DNA from: SZUA-217 sp034658975
GTDB lineage: Bacteria > Actinomycetota > Acidimicrobiia > Spongiisociales > ZC4RG35
Assembly: GCA_034658975.1 (NCBI GenBank)
Contig: JAYEGJ010000095.1
Location: 1 to 8,868 of the forward strand
Direction of reading: 5' to 3'
Length of the DNA: 8,868 bases
The notes under the pieces were generated by a model. It saw only the letters and a list, made by a program, of their open reading frames with translations. It did no database searches and was not told where the DNA came from. This document shows positions 6,172 through 8,868 of the stretch, piece by piece. The number at the start of each line of letters is the position of its first letter. Position 1 is the first letter of the stretch. Both the position numbers and the translations under genes were made by a program.

Positions 6172-7437
6172 ATGCCCAAGTCTTCTTCTTCTTCCATAGA
6201 GCGGCGTCGGCTACCTCGTTGGGCCAAGGTCCTGGCAATCTCCCTCCTCGTGGTGGCCAACCTTGTCGCGCTCGGGGCGCTCTGGGCCATACGCACCGGT
6301 CAGGACGTTCTCGCCACCGCGGAGACCGATGCACAGGTTGCCGTCGTCCTCGATGAGTCGTCTGGGGACGATCTCACTTTCCTGATCGTCGGATCCGACT
6401 CCAGAGAAGGCCTGGATGATCTCACCAACTTCGGGCCGGTTGGAGGCGCACGCGGCGACGTGATCATGTTGGTCAAGGTCGACTCAACGGATTCTTCGGT
6501 TCAAATCCTCAGCATCCCCCGGGATCTGTGGGTCGAGATCCCCGGGTACGGGAGCAATCGAATCAACGCCTCATACGCCTTGGGCGGGTCGAGTCTCATG
6601 GTGGAGACGATCCAGCAGAGCCTTGGAATCGAGGTGAACCACTACATCGAAGTCGACTTCCTCGGGTTCGCCGCGTTGGTCGACGAGCTGGGCGGAATCG
6701 AAGTCGCATTCCCCTTCGCGGCCCGGGATCTCAAGTCAGGACTCGACGTTGATGCGGGTTCGCAAACCCTCGATGGCGACATGGCGCTTGCCTACGCCAG
6801 GTCCCGGACATATCAGGAGTACCGAAACGGCTCCTGGGTGAGTGTCGAGGCCAACGACATCGGGCGAACCCAGCGTCAGCAAGAGGTGGTTCGAGCGATC
6901 CTCTCCAAACTCAAGCGGCCTGGATCGATAGCGGAGGCGGGAGCAGTCGCCGCGGCAATGGCCGAGCACATGGTCATCGACTCGGGTCTCGCAACCTCCT
7001 CGGTCGGCTCCCTCGCATGGGACTACAAGGGGGTCCTCACCAGCTACATTGCCGGGATCACCTTCCCCACCAAGGGAGCCACCATCGACGGCAAGTCGGT
7101 CCTCGTCGCCCTCGAGCCCGAAGCGAGCGAGGTCCTCGCCACCTTCCGCGCCGGCGACAAACTTGGTCAGGATGTCATCCGAGTCCAGGTCCTCAACGGC
7201 AACGGCATCGGCGGCTCTGCGGGCCGGATGGCTGCTGAGCTGGAAGCTGCAGGATTCGAGGTCGCCGCGATCGGCGATGCCTCGAGCGACGAGTATGAAG
7301 TGACCAGTGTTCTGGTGCCGACCGAGAGCGGTGTCGGGGAACAGATAGTCGACGCTCTCGGTTTTGGTGTAGTCGAGACCGGATCTGTCGATAACGGGTA
7401 TGACGCGATCGTGTTCGTGGGGGCGGATTCTCCCTGA
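6172..7437 (+). CDS. LytR-CpsA-Psr (LCP) family cell-wall glycopolymer ligase with LytR_C domain
   Basis: The protein is 421 aa. A Ser/Arg-rich cytoplasmic head (1-16) precedes one membrane helix (about 17-40, KVLAISLLVVANLVALGALW), with the rest outside the cell. The LCP domain (about 68-250) has LIVGSDSREG (71-80), RGDVIMLVKVD (94-104), LSIPRDLWVEIPG (113-125), NRINASYALGG (129-139), ALAYARSR (205-212) and the DIGRTQRQQ arginine motif (229-237). The LytR_C domain (about 335-418) starts IRVQVLNGNGIGGSAGRMA. LCP enzymes transfer polyprenyl-phosphate-linked polymers such as teichoic acid, arabinogalactan or capsule onto peptidoglycan; the polymer here is unknown. The ATG at 6172 has no Shine-Dalgarno. 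TACGCT (6148-6153) is a possible -10 that would give a very short leader. The next gene, ugd, lies 31 bases downstream on the same strand, suggesting a shared envelope role. Confidence 0.94.
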   Translation: MPKSSSSSIERRRLPRWAKVLAISLLVVANLVALGALWAIRTGQDVLATAETDAQVAVVLDESSGDDLTFLIVGSDSREGLDDLTNFGPVGGARGDVIMLVKVDSTDSSVQILSIPRDLWVEIPGYGSNRINASYALGGSSLMVETIQQSLGIEVNHYIEVDFLGFAALVDELGGIEVAFPFAARDLKSGLDVDAGSQTLDGDMALAYARSRTYQEYRNGSWVSVEANDIGRTQRQQEVVRAILSKLKRPGSIAEAGAVAAAMAEHMVIDSGLATSSVGSLAWDYKGVLTSYIAGITFPTKGATIDGKSVLVALEPEASEVLATFRAGDKLGQDVIRVQVLNGNGIGGSAGRMAAELEAAGFEVAAIGDASSDEYEVTSVLVPTESGVGEQIVDALGFGVVETGSVDNGYDAIVFVGADSP

Positions 7438-7453
7438 GGCCTTCGCGGCGCAA

Positions 7454-7459
7454 TAGCAT
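7454..7459 (+). promoter_or_regulatory. Possible -10 box for a near-leaderless ugd transcript
   Basis: TAGCAT fits TANNNT and ends nine bases before the ugd ATG (7469). No Shine-Dalgarno is present upstream of that ATG, and leaderless transcripts are common in Actinobacteria. No -35 is recognisable, so this is only a candidate. Cotranscription from the LCP gene is equally possible. Confidence 0.3.
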
Positions 7460-7468
7460 GAGACACCA

Positions 7469-8743
7469 ATGCAAGTAGCAATAATCGGCGCCGGGTACGT
7501 AGGACTGGTCACAGCAGGCGGTCTGGCCAATCTCGGTCACAGCGTGCGTTTGGGTGAGTTCAACGCCGCCAGGGTCGAACAACTGCGGGCGGGCGAGGTG
7601 CCCATCTATGAGCAGGGACTTCCGGACCTGCTGGCGCGTGCCACCGAACGCGGTCTCATCAGCTATCACACCTCCAACAAGGAAGCAGCAGACGGAGCGC
7701 GCCTCGTCTTTATGGCCCTTCCCACACCCGAAGGCCCTGACGGGCGCGCCAATCTCGACTTCATCCACTCGGTGATCGATGAACTGGCGCTCGAGGTTGC
7801 CGACGACGCAATCTTTGTCATCAAGTCGACGGTGCCACCGGGGACTGCCGCGAGTCTTCGCAAGCGTCTCGCAGACCTGGGGAGCCCGGCCGGTCTCGTC
7901 TCCCACCCCGAGTTCTTGCGCGAGGGCAAGGCGGTAGAGGACTTCATGGAACCCGACCGAATCGTGGTCGGCGCATACGACGAGGCAGACACCGAGGTTG
8001 TGGTCGGGCTCTACAGGAGCCTCGAAACCACCCTTGTTCGCACCGACCCGACATCGGCCGAGTTGATCAAGTACGCCTCGAATTCATATCTGGCCGCCAG
8101 GCTCACCTTCGTAAACACGCTTTCCAATGTCGCCGAGGCGGTTGGCGCGGACATCGTCGACGTCATCGAGGGGATGGGCCTCGATCATCGGATCGGTCCT
8201 CATTTCCTCCAGCCCGGCCCCGGGTATGGAGGCTCGTGCTTCCCCAAGGACACCGCAGCCTTGATCGGAGTAGCCGAGGACGCCGGGTATGACTTCGAGT
8301 TGTTGCGAGCCGTGATCGACGCCGATCAAGCGCAGCGACGCAGAGTCGCCGAGAAGGTGCGTCAAGCTGCCGGGGGCGGTCTGCGGGGTCGCAAGGTCGC
8401 CATGTGGGGAGTCGCCTTCAAGGCCGGCACGGATGATGCAAGGGAATCGCCGGCGTTGAGGATCGCCGTTCTGCTGGCCGAGGACGGGGCCGAAGTAGTG
8501 GCTTACGATCCAGAGGCCACTAGCGACCAGGTGGCCATGGTCGACGATCCCATCACCGCTGTCGAAGGCGCCGATGTTCTCCTGATCGCCACCGAATGGC
8601 CCGAGTTCCTGACATACGACATGAACAGGGTTGCCGAGGTCATGAAGGGCCACCGCATCGTCGACTCCCGCAACCTGCTGGACCCCGCGGTGGTTCGCTC
8701 CGCCGGTCTCGACTACTGGGGACTTGGCCGCCCGGGGGCCTGA
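7469..8743 (+). CDS. ugd: UDP-glucose 6-dehydrogenase
   Basis: The protein is 424 aa, typical of bacterial Ugd, which oxidises UDP-glucose twice with NAD+ to UDP-glucuronate in the cytoplasm. The N-terminal Rossmann domain opens with VAIIGAGYVGLVTA (3-16). Its second strand ends LGEFN, so Glu30 stands where an Asp usually contacts the NAD ribose. Further motifs are PIYEQGL (45-51), STVPPGTA (120-127), HPEFLREGKAVEDFMEPDRI (146-165), ELIKYASNSYLA (198-209) with Lys201, and GYGGSCFPKD (252-261) with the catalytic Cys257. The C-terminal domain has VAFKAGTDDARESPA (315-329) and ATEWPEF (374-380). Related nucleotide-sugar dehydrogenases, for example UDP-ManNAc dehydrogenase, share this fold, but the motif set fits Ugd best. 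It follows the LCP gene by 31 bases and ends 17 bases before the third palindrome. Confidence 0.93.
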   Translation: MQVAIIGAGYVGLVTAGGLANLGHSVRLGEFNAARVEQLRAGEVPIYEQGLPDLLARATERGLISYHTSNKEAADGARLVFMALPTPEGPDGRANLDFIHSVIDELALEVADDAIFVIKSTVPPGTAASLRKRLADLGSPAGLVSHPEFLREGKAVEDFMEPDRIVVGAYDEADTEVVVGLYRSLETTLVRTDPTSAELIKYASNSYLAARLTFVNTLSNVAEAVGADIVDVIEGMGLDHRIGPHFLQPGPGYGGSCFPKDTAALIGVAEDAGYDFELLRAVIDADQAQRRRVAEKVRQAAGGGLRGRKVAMWGVAFKAGTDDARESPALRIAVLLAEDGAEVVAYDPEATSDQVAMVDDPITAVEGADVLLIATEWPEFLTYDMNRVAEVMKGHRIVDSRNLLDPAVVRSAGLDYWGLGRPGA

Positions 8744-8760
8744 AACCACCAACCCCGATC

Positions 8761-8813
8761 CCGTGCTGGGTAGTTTTTTCCACGCCAGGCGTGGAAAAAC
8801 CTACCCAGAACGG
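8761..8813. repeat. 53-base near-perfect palindrome (HP3), related foot, different stem
   Basis: The arms 8761-8786 and 8788-8813 pair around a single A at 8787, with two mismatches (8774/8800 and 8765/8809). The right arm ends CCCAGAACGGT, sharing the foot CAGAACGG with the palindromes at 303-359 and 1299-1355, while the middle of the stem differs completely. It lies between the ugd stop (8741-8743) and the probable stop of a minus-strand gene (8824-8826), so it may end transcription from both sides. The T run is inside the left arm rather than after the stem. Confidence 0.9.
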
Positions 8814-8823
8814 TGCTGAACGG

Positions 8824-8868
8824 CTAACGAAACAGGTCTTCGTCCACGGGTCTGACGAGATCGGTGAG
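8824..8868 (-). CDS. Probable C-terminal end of a minus-strand gene, product unknown
   Basis: The minus strand reads LTDLVRPVDEDLFR followed by TAG (8826-8824) and runs off the window edge. The codons are GC-rich with mostly C or G in the third position, like the neighbouring genes, and convergence with ugd around a palindrome is a sensible arrangement. Fourteen residues are too few to name a family, and the reading could be chance. Confidence 0.4.
   Translation of the reverse strand, partial: LTDLVRPVDEDLFR

Noticed and set aside
6172..7437. LytR as a transcriptional regulator
   Set aside because: The older name suggests regulation, but the protein has a membrane helix followed by an extracellular LCP domain with the arginine motifs of the phosphotransferase family and no DNA-binding domain.
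6736..7906. Minus-strand open frames (264 and 237 codons) across the LCP/ugd boundary
   Set aside because: They cross two well-supported plus-strand genes and have no recognisable domains.

Overview
The window looks like part of a high-GC actinobacterial genome. The family content fits an uncultured Acidimicrobiia-like lineage, but that placement is inference. Supporting traits are the actinobacterial type of acyl-CoA carboxylase (biotin carboxylase fused to BCCP, plus a separate beta subunit), a two-domain LCP protein, an AbiEi/DUF559-type protein, frequent TTG starts, and start codons without a Shine-Dalgarno sequence. The first ~126 bases do not belong: they are AT-rich (38 G+C in bases 1-120, about 32%) and encode an internal piece of SecA on the minus strand. 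They are fused in mid-gene to the C-terminal end of a dihydrolipoamide dehydrogenase-type gene on the plus strand. This is most likely an assembly or library chimera.

Layout. 1-126: foreign secA fragment (-). 129-284: C-terminus of an lpd-like flavoprotein (+). 303-1355: a cassette made of one gene for an AbiEi-like/DUF559 (Vsr-like nuclease fold) protein (-), bracketed by two 57-base palindromes. The palindromes share 53 of 55 core bases and lie in the same orientation. The gene's last nine codons and its stop lie inside the left palindrome. 1361-4638: a two-gene acyl-CoA carboxylase operon (-), beta subunit first, joined to the biotin carboxylase/BCCP subunit by an ATGA overlap. 4682-5338: birA (+), transcribed divergently from the carboxylase operon across 43 bases; its product would attach biotin to the BCCP domain. 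5335-6072: an alpha/beta hydrolase of the dienelactone-hydrolase type (-), convergent with birA and overlapping it by 4 bases, with Asp where the family has a Cys nucleophile. 6172-7437: a membrane-anchored LytR-CpsA-Psr protein (+). 7469-8743: UDP-glucose 6-dehydrogenase (+). 8761-8813: a third palindrome with a different stem but the same outer foot (CCGTTCTG/CAGAACGG) as the first two. 8824-8868: probably the last 14 codons of a minus-strand gene.

How the genes work together. The carboxylase operon and birA form a functional module: apo-BCCP is made and then biotinylated, giving malonyl-CoA, methylmalonyl-CoA or another carboxylated acyl-CoA. The LCP protein and Ugd form a probable cell-envelope pair: Ugd makes UDP-glucuronate for a glycopolymer, and LCP proteins attach such polymers to peptidoglycan. 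The least ordinary elements are the palindrome family and the nuclease-fold gene it brackets, which together resemble a REP-like or hairpin-bounded mobile unit, and the hydrolase with an apparent Asp-Asp-His triad.
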